Assembly: GCA_937903315.1 (NCBI GenBank)
Contig: CALCZO010000199.1
Location: forward strand, 1-12,548
DNA: 12,548 nt
Direction: 5' to 3'
Origin: an uncultured Alphaproteobacteria bacterium
GTDB lineage: Bacteria; Pseudomonadota; Alphaproteobacteria; Rhizobiales; Beijerinckiaceae
The notes under the pieces are model-generated. The model ran no database searches and was not told the origin of the DNA. It saw only the letters and a program-made list of their open reading frames with translations. Numbering within the stretch: the first letter of the stretch is position 1; each line of letters opens with the position of its first letter. Both the position numbers and the translations under genes were made by a program. Below, piece by piece: positions 1 to 6,905 of the stretch.

Positions 1-379
1 GGGCGCGGCGCATGGTGTAGAAGCAGGCCGAGAGATTGAGGGCGATGATCGCCTGCCATTTCTCGGTCGGCATGGTGGCGATCGAAGCGGTATGCTGCAT
101 CCCGGCGTTGTTGACGAGGATATCCGCGCCGCCCCAGTCCGCAAGCTGGTCCATCATCGTCTCGATGGCGGCAGGGTCCATCAGATTGGCATCGAAGTAG
201 CGCACGTCCGGTGCCCCGGCCTTGCGCAGCGCGGCTTCTGCGGCGGCGATCTGGTCGGGCGTGCCCAGGCCGTTGAGGCCGATACGGGCGCCGGCCTCGG
301 CCAGCGACCGGGCGATGGCCAGTCCGATGCCGCTGGTCGAGCCGGTGACGAGGGCGGTGCGTCCGGTGAGGAGGGTCAT
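1..379 (-). CDS. bdhA: SDR-family oxidoreductase, probable D-3-hydroxybutyrate dehydrogenase (3' part outside window)
   Basis: Only the first 126 codons are present; the gene runs off the left edge. The family interconverts D-3-hydroxybutyrate and acetoacetate with NAD(H) in the cytoplasm, in ketone body and polyhydroxybutyrate use. Seen: the Rossmann cofactor loop TGSTSGIG at residues 12-19, NNAG at 90-93 followed by MQH, and NLS at 115-117 with Asn115 of the SDR catalytic tetrad. The run NNAGMQH, then a KW and IIALNLSACF, resembles 3-hydroxybutyrate dehydrogenases more than generic FabG-like SDRs, which is the basis for the name. The catalytic Ser and YxxxK lie outside the window, so substrate class is inferred. 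The ATG at 379-377 has GGAG (391-388 on the minus strand) 8 nt upstream. It is transcribed divergently from the dcw operon and has no obvious functional link to it. SDR membership is very sure; the exact substrate is moderately sure. Confidence 0.85.
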   Translation of the reverse strand, partial: MTLLTGRTALVTGSTSGIGLAIARSLAEAGARIGLNGLGTPDQIAAAEAALRKAGAPDVRYFDANLMDPAAIETMMDQLADWGGADILVNNAGMQHTASIATMPTEKWQAIIALNLSACFYTMRRA

Positions 380-412
380 GGGTTAAGCTCCGATGCCAAG
401 CGTTATCGCTTT

Positions 413-441
413 CGCCTAGGCCGGGGCGGGCGGTGCGTCAA
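413..441 (-). promoter_or_regulatory. Candidate sigma-70-type promoter for the SDR gene
   Basis: On the minus strand, TTGACG (441-436) matches the -35 hexamer well. It is followed after 17 bp by TAGGCG (418-413), a poor -10 match. A start near 406 would give a leader of about 27 nt carrying the GGAG site before the ATG at 379. Spacing and position are good, but the -10 is weak, so this is a candidate only. Confidence 0.3.
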
Positions 442-462
442 CTGTCCTCAATGCCGCGCCGG

Positions 463-494
463 GTAACCGTTCCTTAGGGTTAACGCCGTCTAAT
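463..494 (+). promoter_or_regulatory. Candidate CtrA-like box and -10 element for the dcw operon
   Basis: GTAA-N7-TTAG at 463-477 differs by one base in each half from the CtrA consensus TTAA-N7-TTAA known from Caulobacter and other alphaproteobacteria. A further TTAAC half-site follows at 480-484. TCTAAT at 489-494 is five of six to a -10 hexamer, and the box would then overlap the -35 zone, as at CtrA-activated promoters. A start near 500 would leave a leader of roughly 175 nt before rsmH. The matches are imperfect and this is inference from spacing. Confidence 0.3.
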
Positions 495-662
495 GCCGAT
501 GAACTGCGTCTGTCCCGTCACCGGGCAGGGGCGGAGCGATTGAAGGCCGGCAGATGCCATGATAGCTCAGGGTATTCCTTTTCGGGACGGACGGCTGAAC
601 CCCGGCGGCGCGGTGATTCGCGGCGCGCGGCGTCGGCGTGGTCGTGTCCGCAGGGGACGCGC

Positions 663-667
663 GGGAG
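663..667 (+). promoter_or_regulatory. Ribosome binding site that sets the rsmH start
   Basis: GGGAG lies 8 nt before the ATG at 676, an ideal spacing. The in-frame ATG further upstream at 559 has no comparable site, and the in-frame ATG at 700 has none either. This supports 676 as the start. Confidence 0.65.
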
Positions 668-675
668 ACAGAACG

Positions 676-1701
676 ATGACGGCGGGCCAGACGCCCCTGA
701 TGACGGACGATCCCCGCCATGTCCCGGTGCTGCGCGCCGAGGCCGTGGCGGCGCTGGCGATCAGGCCGTGCGGGACCTACATCGACGGCACGTTCGGTGC
801 CGGCGGCTACAGCCGTGCGATCCTTGCCGCCGATCCGACCGTGACCGTGCTGGCCATTGACCGCGATCCCGATGCGATTGCCGGCGGGGCCGGGCTGGTG
901 GCCGCGTCCGGCGGGCGTCTCCGGCTCGTCGAAGGGTGTTTCGGCGATCTGGCGGAGCTTGCCGCCGAGGCAGGGTTTACGGCGGTTGACGGCATCGTGC
1001 TCGATATCGGCGTCTCGTCGATGCAGATCGATCAGGCCCTGCGCGGCTTTTCCTTCCGGGCGGATGGCCCGCTCGACATGCGCATGGCACAGGACGGCCG
1101 CAGCGCCGCCGATATCGTCAATGGTGCCGAGGAGGAGGACATCGCCGACATCCTCTATCATTTCGGCGAGGAGCGGCTGTCCCGGCTGATCGCACGGGCG
1201 ATCGTGACCGACCGCAAGGTCAAACCGTTCGTGACCACGCGGCAGCTTGCCGAGATGATCGGCCGCATCGTGCGGACCAAGCCCGGCGATATCCATCCGG
1301 CGACACGCTCGTTTCAGGCGCTGCGGATCGCAGTCAACGACGAACTCGGCGAACTGGTGCGCGCGCTGCATGGCGCCGAGCGCGTTCTTGCGCCCGGCGG
1401 ACGTCTGTCGGTGGTCAGCTTCCACAGCCTTGAGGACCGCATCGTCAAGATGTTCCTCGCCGCCCGCTCCGGCCGGGTCGGCGGCTCGCGCCATGCCCCG
1501 ACGCCGATCGCGGATGCCGCAACCTTCCGCACCGAAGGCAAATGGCCCGTCACCGCCGGCGAGGCGGAAACGGCGGCCAACCCGCGTGCCCGTTCGGCCA
1601 AGCTGAGAGCCGCGATCCGCACCGATGCGCCGGCCCGCGCGCCGGATGCGCAGGTCGTCGCGCTTTCAACCCTTCCCCCGCGCAAAAAAGGAAGACGCTG
1701 A
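676..1701 (+). CDS. rsmH: 16S rRNA (cytosine(1402)-N(4))-methyltransferase RsmH
   Basis: RsmH (formerly MraW) uses S-adenosylmethionine to methylate N4 of C1402 in the ribosomal P site, in the cytoplasm. The 341-residue product is near the family's usual length. Seen: HVPVL at 15-19; SAM-binding DGTFGAGGYS at 37-46; acidic IDRDP at 61-65; LDIGVSSMQID at 109-119; HPATRSFQALRIAVNDEL at 207-224; VSFHSLEDRIVK at 247-258; and the C-terminal NPRARSAKLRAA at 302-313, all hallmarks of the family. The ATG at 676 is chosen because of its GGGAG site; ATG 700 would trim eight residues and still keep HVPVL, while ATG 559 would add an unlikely arginine-rich leader. It heads the cluster here because mraZ is absent. 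Its stop overlaps the ftsL start by one base. A six-A tract at 1684-1689 lies just before the stop. Confidence 0.97.
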   Translation: MTAGQTPLMTDDPRHVPVLRAEAVAALAIRPCGTYIDGTFGAGGYSRAILAADPTVTVLAIDRDPDAIAGGAGLVAASGGRLRLVEGCFGDLAELAAEAGFTAVDGIVLDIGVSSMQIDQALRGFSFRADGPLDMRMAQDGRSAADIVNGAEEEDIADILYHFGEERLSRLIARAIVTDRKVKPFVTTRQLAEMIGRIVRTKPGDIHPATRSFQALRIAVNDELGELVRALHGAERVLAPGGRLSVVSFHSLEDRIVKMFLAARSGRVGGSRHAPTPIADAATFRTEGKWPVTAGEAETAANPRARSAKLRAAIRTDAPARAPDAQVVALSTLPPRKKGRR

Positions 1702-2093
1702 TGCTGCGCTTTCTCAATATCGGTGTTCTCACGCTGCTCGTCGGCACCGCTGCATGGGCCTACCAGACCAAATACGAGACGATTTTCTACGCCGAGCAGG
1801 TGCGCAAGCTCGAAGCCCGGGTCGAGCGCGAGCGCGACCAGATCGCCGTGCTCAAGGCCGAATGGCAGCATATGAACCGTCCGTCGCGCCTTGAGGAACT
1901 GGCGCACAAGCACCTTGACCTCAAGCCGGTCAAGCCGATGCAGATCGGCCGGGCGCAGGACCTGCCGGAGCGGCGGCCCGATGTCGATCAGATCGGTGCC
2001 AAGCTCGACCAGCTGGGTATCACCGGCTCGATTCCTTCGCCGGCACCCGCCGCGGCCAGGACACGACCAGCAGGACGGACGACCGAACGGTGA
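1701..2093 (+). CDS. ftsL: Cell division protein FtsL
   Basis: FtsL is a small bitopic divisome protein that works with FtsB and FtsQ and helps activate FtsWI for septal peptidoglycan synthesis. The 130-residue product begins directly with a membrane segment at about residues 3-21, so almost nothing is cytoplasmic. A charged, heptad-like stretch follows at about 31-60, fitting the periplasmic coiled coil, then a short conserved-looking block (RPSRLEELAHKHLDLKPV at about 60-77) and a proline, alanine and arginine-rich tail. Sequence is poorly conserved in this family, so the call rests on topology, size and position between rsmH and ftsI. The ATG shares one base with the rsmH stop and has AAGGAAG at 1688-1694 in front. 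The frame is open upstream to 1542, but that part overlaps rsmH and reads as non-coding. The end overlaps the ftsI GTG by 4 bp. Confidence 0.9.
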   Translation: MLRFLNIGVLTLLVGTAAWAYQTKYETIFYAEQVRKLEARVERERDQIAVLKAEWQHMNRPSRLEELAHKHLDLKPVKPMQIGRAQDLPERRPDVDQIGAKLDQLGITGSIPSPAPAAARTRPAGRTTER

Positions 2094-4006
2094 CAGTGAT
2101 GCGTATGTTCCAGCGCCTGGCGTACCACGTAAGCCTCGTCAGGGGTCGCGTGTCCGATCTGATGATGCGGCGCGGCAGTTCCGTGCCCGGGGCCGGTCTG
2201 CCGGCGGCTGCGTCGCCGCGTGCGGCGCGCGACCCGTTTCCGCTGCCGGACTGGCGGCAGATGCGGCTGGCGCTGCCGGCTCGGTCGGTTGTCCGTGCGG
2301 CAGTGGCCGACCTGTTCCACACGCGGCCGGACAAGAGCCCGATGCGGGTGGTGCTGACGGGCGCGGCGTTTGCCGGCGTGTTCGTGATCCTCGGCGGCCG
2401 GATCGTGCATCTGGCCAGCCAGTCGGATGATGCACCGACGCTGCGCCGGCAGGCGCAGGAAGCAACGCAGGGCGCGCGCCCGCCGATCCTCGACCGCAAC
2501 GGCGAGTTGATGGCCAGCGACGTCAAGATGATGTCGGTCTATGCCGAACCCAAGCACATCATCGACAAGGACGAGGCGGTCGAACTGCTCAATGCGGTGT
2601 TCCCCGATCTCGACGCCAAGGACCTGCGCGAGCGGTTCGGCACCAAGAAGGGCTTTGTCTGGGTCAAGCGCGAGATCACGCCGCGCCAGCAGGCCGAAGT
2701 GCACCGGCTTGGCCTTCCGGGCATCGGATTCATGCCCGAATTCAAGCGCGTCTATCCCAATGGGCCGGTCGCGGCGCATGTGCTGGGCTTTGCCAACATC
2801 GACAACATCGGCATTGCGGGAATCGAGAAATACATCGACGGGCAGGGGCTGAACGACCTCAAGGGCATGGGGTTCGACGGCAAGGCGCTCGACCTCAAGC
2901 CGGTGTCGCTGTCGATCGACCTGCGGGTGACCCATGCGATGCGCAACGAACTCATCGAAGCGATGCGCAAGTACAAGGCCAAGGCAGCCGGCGGCATCAT
3001 CATCGATGTCCATACCGGCGAGATCGTCTCGCAGGTGTCGCTGCCCGACTATGACCCCAACAATCCGACCGATGCTCTCAAGCCCGAGAACATCAATCAT
3101 CTGGCCGTCGGCGTTTATGAAATGGGCTCGACCTTCAAGGCGCTGACCACCGCGATGGCGCTCGATTCAGGCAAGGTGACACTGTCGTCCAGCTTCGATG
3201 CGACGCGGCCGCTGCGGTCGGGCCGGTTCCAGATCAACGACTATCACGGCCAGAAGCGCGTGCTTCAGGTGCCGGAAATCTTTGTCTATTCGTCCAACAT
3301 CGGCACCGCGCGGATGGCGCTGAAAGTCGGCGTCGAGGGGCACAAGGCGTTCCTGCGCAAGCTCGGCCAGCTCGAGCGGCTCCGGACCGAAATGCCGGAA
3401 TCGGCGATGCCGATCGTGCCGTCGAACTGGGGCGAACTCAACACGATGACGATCTCGTTCGGCCACGGCCTCGCCGTCAGTCCGCTGCAGGCGACGATGG
3501 CGACGGCGGCGCTGGTCAACGGCGGTCTGCTGATGGCGCCGACCTATCTCAAGCGGACGCGCGAGCAGGCGCAGGCCGTGGCGCGGCAGGTGATCCGGCC
3601 CGAGACGTCGGAAGGGATGCGGTTCGTGATGCGGCTCAACGCCGAGCGGGGCACGGCGACGAAGGCGAACATTCCAGGCTATTACGCCGGCGGGAAGACG
3701 GGAACCTCGGAAAAGGTCGTCGGAGGGCGCTATTCCAAGACCAAGGTGATGACGACCTTCATGGCGATCGCCCCGTCCGACAAGCCAAAGTACCTGTTCC
3801 TGACCCTGCTCGACGAGCCGCAGGGGACTTCCGAGACCCATGGCTACGCCACCTCCGGCTGGAATGCCGCGCCGGTGACCGGGCGGATCATCGAGCGGGT
3901 CGGGCCAATGCTCGACATCGAGCCACGGTTCGAGATTCCGCACCAGCCGTTCCCGATGGTCTCGCGGCTGAACCTGCGCTACCAGACGCAGACGGAGCCG
4001 CGCTGA
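2090..4006 (+). CDS. ftsI: Peptidoglycan D,D-transpeptidase FtsI (PBP3), class B penicillin-binding protein
   Basis: FtsI cross-links septal peptidoglycan in the periplasm together with FtsW. The 638-residue product has a cytoplasmic tail of about 85 residues rich in R, A and P, one membrane segment at about 86-107, the PBP dimerisation domain starting near RPPILDRNGEL (130-140), and the transpeptidase domain. Active-site motifs are complete: STFK at 347-350 (nucleophile Ser347), SSN at 401-403, and KTGT at 536-539. No PASTA repeats follow. The tail is longer than in many relatives. The start is uncertain: GTG 2090 gives a GTGA overlap with the ftsL stop, while GTG 2096, ATG 2099 and ATG 2105 are in frame close by and none has a strong ribosome binding site. 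AGGA at 2072-2075 is rather far from all of them. The choice changes at most five residues. The stop shares one base with murE. Confidence 0.96.
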   Translation: MTVMRMFQRLAYHVSLVRGRVSDLMMRRGSSVPGAGLPAAASPRAARDPFPLPDWRQMRLALPARSVVRAAVADLFHTRPDKSPMRVVLTGAAFAGVFVILGGRIVHLASQSDDAPTLRRQAQEATQGARPPILDRNGELMASDVKMMSVYAEPKHIIDKDEAVELLNAVFPDLDAKDLRERFGTKKGFVWVKREITPRQQAEVHRLGLPGIGFMPEFKRVYPNGPVAAHVLGFANIDNIGIAGIEKYIDGQGLNDLKGMGFDGKALDLKPVSLSIDLRVTHAMRNELIEAMRKYKAKAAGGIIIDVHTGEIVSQVSLPDYDPNNPTDALKPENINHLAVGVYEMGSTFKALTTAMALDSGKVTLSSSFDATRPLRSGRFQINDYHGQKRVLQVPEIFVYSSNIGTARMALKVGVEGHKAFLRKLGQLERLRTEMPESAMPIVPSNWGELNTMTISFGHGLAVSPLQATMATAALVNGGLLMAPTYLKRTREQAQAVARQVIRPETSEGMRFVMRLNAERGTATKANIPGYYAGGKTGTSEKVVGGRYSKTKVMTTFMAIAPSDKPKYLFLTLLDEPQGTSETHGYATSGWNAAPVTGRIIERVGPMLDIEPRFEIPHQPFPMVSRLNLRYQTQTEPR

Positions 4007-5469
4007 TGGATATCGCGGCCGCCGGACTTCTTGCCGCCATGGGCGCCTCGGTCATCGGGGCGCCGTCGCGCTTTACCGGCATCACCTTCGACAGCCGCAA
4101 GGTCCGGCCGGGCGAGGTGTTCTTTGCCCTCGCCGGCAGCACCACGGACGGTGCGCGCTTTGCCGCTGCGGCGGCGGCAGCCGGTGCGGCGATGGTGGTC
4201 GGTGAAGGGGCAAGGCCCGACGGTCTGGCACCAGAGGTGCCGTTCTGCGCCGTTGCTGATGCGCGGCTGGCGCTGGCGCGGGCGGCGGCCTTTGCCTTTC
4301 CGCGCCAGCCGGGCGTCATCGTCGCTGTGACCGGCACGGCAGGCAAATCCTCGGTGGCCGATTTCACCCGCCAGATCTTCGCTGCGCTCGGCCATCGCGC
4401 GGCCAGCCTCGGCACGCTCGGCGTGATCACCTCGGATGGCGCGGCCTATGGCTCGCTGACCACGCCTGATCCGGTAACTCTGCATCGCACGCTCGATACG
4501 CTCGCCGGCGACGGCATCACGCATCTGGCCGTCGAGGCGTCGTCGCACGGGCTCGACCAGCGGCGGCTCGACGGGCTGCGGCTGGCGGCAGGAGGCTTCA
4601 CCAATCTTGGCCGCGACCATCTCGACTATCATCCGGACATCGAAAGCTATCTTGCCTGCAAGATGCGCCTGTTCGAGGCGCTGCTGCCGCACGGCGCTCC
4701 GGCGGTGATCAACGCCGATGGCGACCGGTCTGCCGATGTTGCCGCGGTCGCGGCGCGCTGTGGCCTCGGCGTGTTGTCCACCGGCTGGAAAGGCGAGCAC
4801 CTGCGCCTGCTGTCGGTGACGCCGGAGGCCTTCGGCCAGCGGATCGAGGTTGCCTATGGCCGGCATGTCCATGCCGTCCTGCTGCCGCTGATCGGTGCCT
4901 TCCAGGTCGAGAACGCGCTTGTCGCCGCCGGGTTCGCCCTCACGCTCGGCGCGGCGCCCAAACCGGTGTTTGCGGCGCTTGGGGCGTTGACCGGCGTGCC
5001 GGGACGGCTCGAGCGCGTCGGTGCCAAGGGGACCGCGCCGGTGTTCGTCGACTATGCGCACAAGCCCGAGGCGCTTGCCCATGTGCTGGACACGATGCGG
5101 GCGGCGACGCGCGGGCGGCTGATCGTTGCCTTCGGATGCGGCGGCGACCGGGATCGCGGCAAACGGCCGATCATGGGCGCGATCGCGACCGAACGGGCCG
5201 ATGTGGTGATCGTCACCGACGACAACCCGCGCTCCGAGAACCCGGCAGCGATCCGGCGCGAGATCCTTGTTGCCGCGCCGGGGGGAATCGAGATCGGCGA
5301 CCGGGGCGAAGCGATCCGGGCTGCGGTGGCGATGCTAAGGGATGGCGATGCGCTGGTCATCGCCGGCAAGGGGCACGAGACCGGGCAGATAATTGCGGGG
5401 GTCAATCACCCGTTTTCCGACAAGGACGAGGCGCAGGCGGCCATTCTGGCTGCAGGAGGAACGATCTGA
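4006..5469 (+). CDS. murE: UDP-N-acetylmuramoyl-L-alanyl-D-glutamate--2,6-diaminopimelate ligase MurE
   Basis: MurE adds the third residue of the stem peptide in the cytoplasm, using ATP. The 487-residue length is normal. Seen: an N-terminal UDP-MurNAc-binding domain with FDSRKVRPGEVFFAL (28-42); the P-loop GTAGKSS at 110-116; TTPDP at 152-156; EASSHGLDQ at 177-185; GRDHLDYH at 202-209; Lys219 in YLACKMRLFEAL, at the position of the carbamylated lysine of Mur ligases; DYAHKPEAL at 349-357; and the C-terminal DNPR at 406-409. DNPR is the known signature for meso-diaminopimelate as substrate, against lysine-type enzymes. The P-loop has Ala where many MurE have Asn and GKS where most have GKT, which still fits the GK[ST] rule. 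GGAG at 3994-3997 lies 8 nt before the ATG. The stop shares one base with the murF start. Confidence 0.98.
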   Translation: MDIAAAGLLAAMGASVIGAPSRFTGITFDSRKVRPGEVFFALAGSTTDGARFAAAAAAAGAAMVVGEGARPDGLAPEVPFCAVADARLALARAAAFAFPRQPGVIVAVTGTAGKSSVADFTRQIFAALGHRAASLGTLGVITSDGAAYGSLTTPDPVTLHRTLDTLAGDGITHLAVEASSHGLDQRRLDGLRLAAGGFTNLGRDHLDYHPDIESYLACKMRLFEALLPHGAPAVINADGDRSADVAAVAARCGLGVLSTGWKGEHLRLLSVTPEAFGQRIEVAYGRHVHAVLLPLIGAFQVENALVAAGFALTLGAAPKPVFAALGALTGVPGRLERVGAKGTAPVFVDYAHKPEALAHVLDTMRAATRGRLIVAFGCGGDRDRGKRPIMGAIATERADVVIVTDDNPRSENPAAIRREILVAAPGGIEIGDRGEAIRAAVAMLRDGDALVIAGKGHETGQIIAGVNHPFSDKDEAQAAILAAGGTI

Positions 5470-6905
5470 TGGCGGCACTCTGGACCGGCGCGGCTCTGGC
5501 CGGCGCGCTCGATGCCGTGACACCGGCCGGACAGCCTCCGGTCACCGGCCTGTCGATCGATACGCGGACCTTGCAGCCGGGCGATCTGTTCGTGGCGCTG
5601 AAAGACCAGCGCGACGGACATGATTTTGTCCGCGATGCGTTTGCCGCCGGGGCCGGCGCGGCGCTCGTCGATGCCGCGCATGCGCCGGCGCTGGCCGGGG
5701 CCGGACCGCTCTATGTCGTCGATCAGGTGCTGCCGGCGCTGGAACGGCTCGGCCGGGTGGCGCGGGCGCGGACGGCGGCAAGCATCGTTGCGGTGACGGG
5801 CTCTGTCGGCAAGACCTCGACCAAGGAAATGCTGCGGTCCGTTCTCGGCGCGCAGGGGGCGACCCATGCCTCGGTGGCGTCCTACAACAACCATTGGGGT
5901 GTGCCGCTGACGCTGGCGCGGATGCCGTCGGCGAGCCGGTTCGGCGTGTTCGAAATCGGCATGAACCATTCTTTCGAGATTTTGCCGCTGACCGCGATGG
6001 TCCGTCCGCATGCGGCGATCGTGACGACGGTCGTTCCGGTGCATCTGGCGCAGTTTCCCGGCATCGAGGCGATTGCGGATGCCAAGGGCGAGATTTTCTC
6101 CGGGCTGGAGCCGGGCGGGGTGGCGATCCTCAACCGCGACAATCCGCATTTTGCGCGGCTGAAGGCCCATGCCGGGGCGTCGCCCGCCGGGCGTGTCGTG
6201 AGCTTCGGCAGGGATGCGGCGGCTGACGTGCGGCTTGGAGCCTTCGTGCCGGATGCGGATGGGTCGGAGATCGAGGCGCATGTGTTCGGGCGGATGATCC
6301 GCTTCCGGCTCGGCGCGCCTGGCCGGCACATGGCGGAGAATGCGCTGGCGGTGCTGGCGGCGGTCGATGTGCTCGGTGCCGATGTCGATGCGGCGGCGGC
6401 GGCAATGGCGGCGATCCGCCCGGCGGACGGCCGCGGCCGGCGGATGCGTCTTGTCATGCCCGAGGGCACGCTGACGCTGTTTGACGAGGCGTACAACGCC
6501 AATCCGACCTCGGTGCGCGCCGCGCTCGAGGTGCTCGGCGCCGTTCCGGTCTCCGGATCGGGGCGCCGGATCGCGGTGCTGGGCGACATGCTCGAACTCG
6601 GTCCGGACGGCGCTGCACTACATGCGGGACTGGCTCCAACGGTGCTGGAGGCGCAAATCGATCGCGTCTTCGCCGCCGGGCCGTTGATGAAAAATCTCAT
6701 CGATGCCTTGCCGTCGGACCGGCAAGGGGGGTACGCAACCGATTCTGCCGGGCTTGAGTCGCGGGTGCTCGAAGCGCTCCGCCCCGGCGATGTGGTGACA
6801 GTGAAGGGCTCGAACGGATCGCGGATGGCGCGGATCGTTGCGGCCCTCAAGGCCCGGTATCCTGCCCTCGTCGAGGCGAGGGCCGAGGAAGGACAAGGCT
6901 CGTAA
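5469..6905 (+). CDS. murF: UDP-N-acetylmuramoyl-tripeptide--D-alanyl-D-alanine ligase MurF
   Basis: MurF completes UDP-MurNAc-pentapeptide by adding D-Ala-D-Ala with ATP, in the cytoplasm. The 478-residue product shows SIDTRTLQPGDLFVAL (29-44) in the N-terminal domain; P-loop GSVGKTSTKE at 111-120; YNNHWGVPLTLARMP at 139-153; FEIGMNH at 161-167; ILNRDNPHF at 220-228; DEAYNANPTSVRAAL at 339-353; and LGDMLELG at 371-378. These are family hallmarks, and the last two belong to the C-terminal D-Ala-D-Ala-binding domain. The ATG at 5469 overlaps the murE stop by one base and has AGGAGGA at 5454-5460, a very strong ribosome binding site. The reading frame stays open upstream into murE back to 5136, but that stretch is a shadow. 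The stop overlaps the mraY start by one base. Confidence 0.97.
   Translation: MAALWTGAALAGALDAVTPAGQPPVTGLSIDTRTLQPGDLFVALKDQRDGHDFVRDAFAAGAGAALVDAAHAPALAGAGPLYVVDQVLPALERLGRVARARTAASIVAVTGSVGKTSTKEMLRSVLGAQGATHASVASYNNHWGVPLTLARMPSASRFGVFEIGMNHSFEILPLTAMVRPHAAIVTTVVPVHLAQFPGIEAIADAKGEIFSGLEPGGVAILNRDNPHFARLKAHAGASPAGRVVSFGRDAAADVRLGAFVPDADGSEIEAHVFGRMIRFRLGAPGRHMAENALAVLAAVDVLGADVDAAAAAMAAIRPADGRGRRMRLVMPEGTLTLFDEAYNANPTSVRAALEVLGAVPVSGSGRRIAVLGDMLELGPDGAALHAGLAPTVLEAQIDRVFAAGPLMKNLIDALPSDRQGGYATDSAGLESRVLEALRPGDVVTVKGSNGSRMARIVAALKARYPALVEARAEEGQGS

Larger units (their letters stand above)
380..675. other. Divergent intergenic region between the SDR gene and rsmH; no mraZ
   Basis: This 296 bp stretch separates the divergent SDR gene from the first dcw gene. 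I looked for mraZ, which normally precedes rsmH, and found no reading frame resembling it. The left half (about 380-500) holds the candidate promoter elements listed separately. The right half (about 595-660) is extremely G+C rich with no clear stem longer than a few base pairs. A frame open from an ATG at 559 runs into rsmH, but its product up to residue 39 is an arginine-rich string typical of non-coding G+C-rich DNA, and no good ribosome binding site precedes that ATG. I see no terminator, tRNA or repeat here. Confidence 0.7.

Noticed and set aside
92..466. Plus-strand open frame of 124 codons at the left edge
   Set aside because: It is opposite the SDR gene, which has the TGxxxGxG loop and NNAG; the plus-strand product shows no motif.
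514..525. Small inverted repeat CCCG-TCAC-CGGG considered as a terminator or operator
   Set aside because: A four-base stem without a T tract is expected by chance in DNA this rich in G and C.
540..568. TTGAAG followed after 17 bp by TAGCTC as a dcw promoter
   Set aside because: The -35 is fair but the -10 matches at only two positions; the arrangement at 463-494 is better, although also unproven.
490..1494. Open frame of 334 codons on the minus strand over the rsmH region
   Set aside because: Antisense shadow of rsmH with no recognisable domain; the plus-strand gene has full family motifs.
1988..3100. Open frame of 370 codons on the minus strand over ftsI
   Set aside because: Antisense shadow; composition and lack of motifs match other shadows in this window.
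3979..5082. Open frame of 367 codons on the minus strand over murE
   Set aside because: Antisense shadow of a gene with an intact ligase signature; nothing recognisable in the product.
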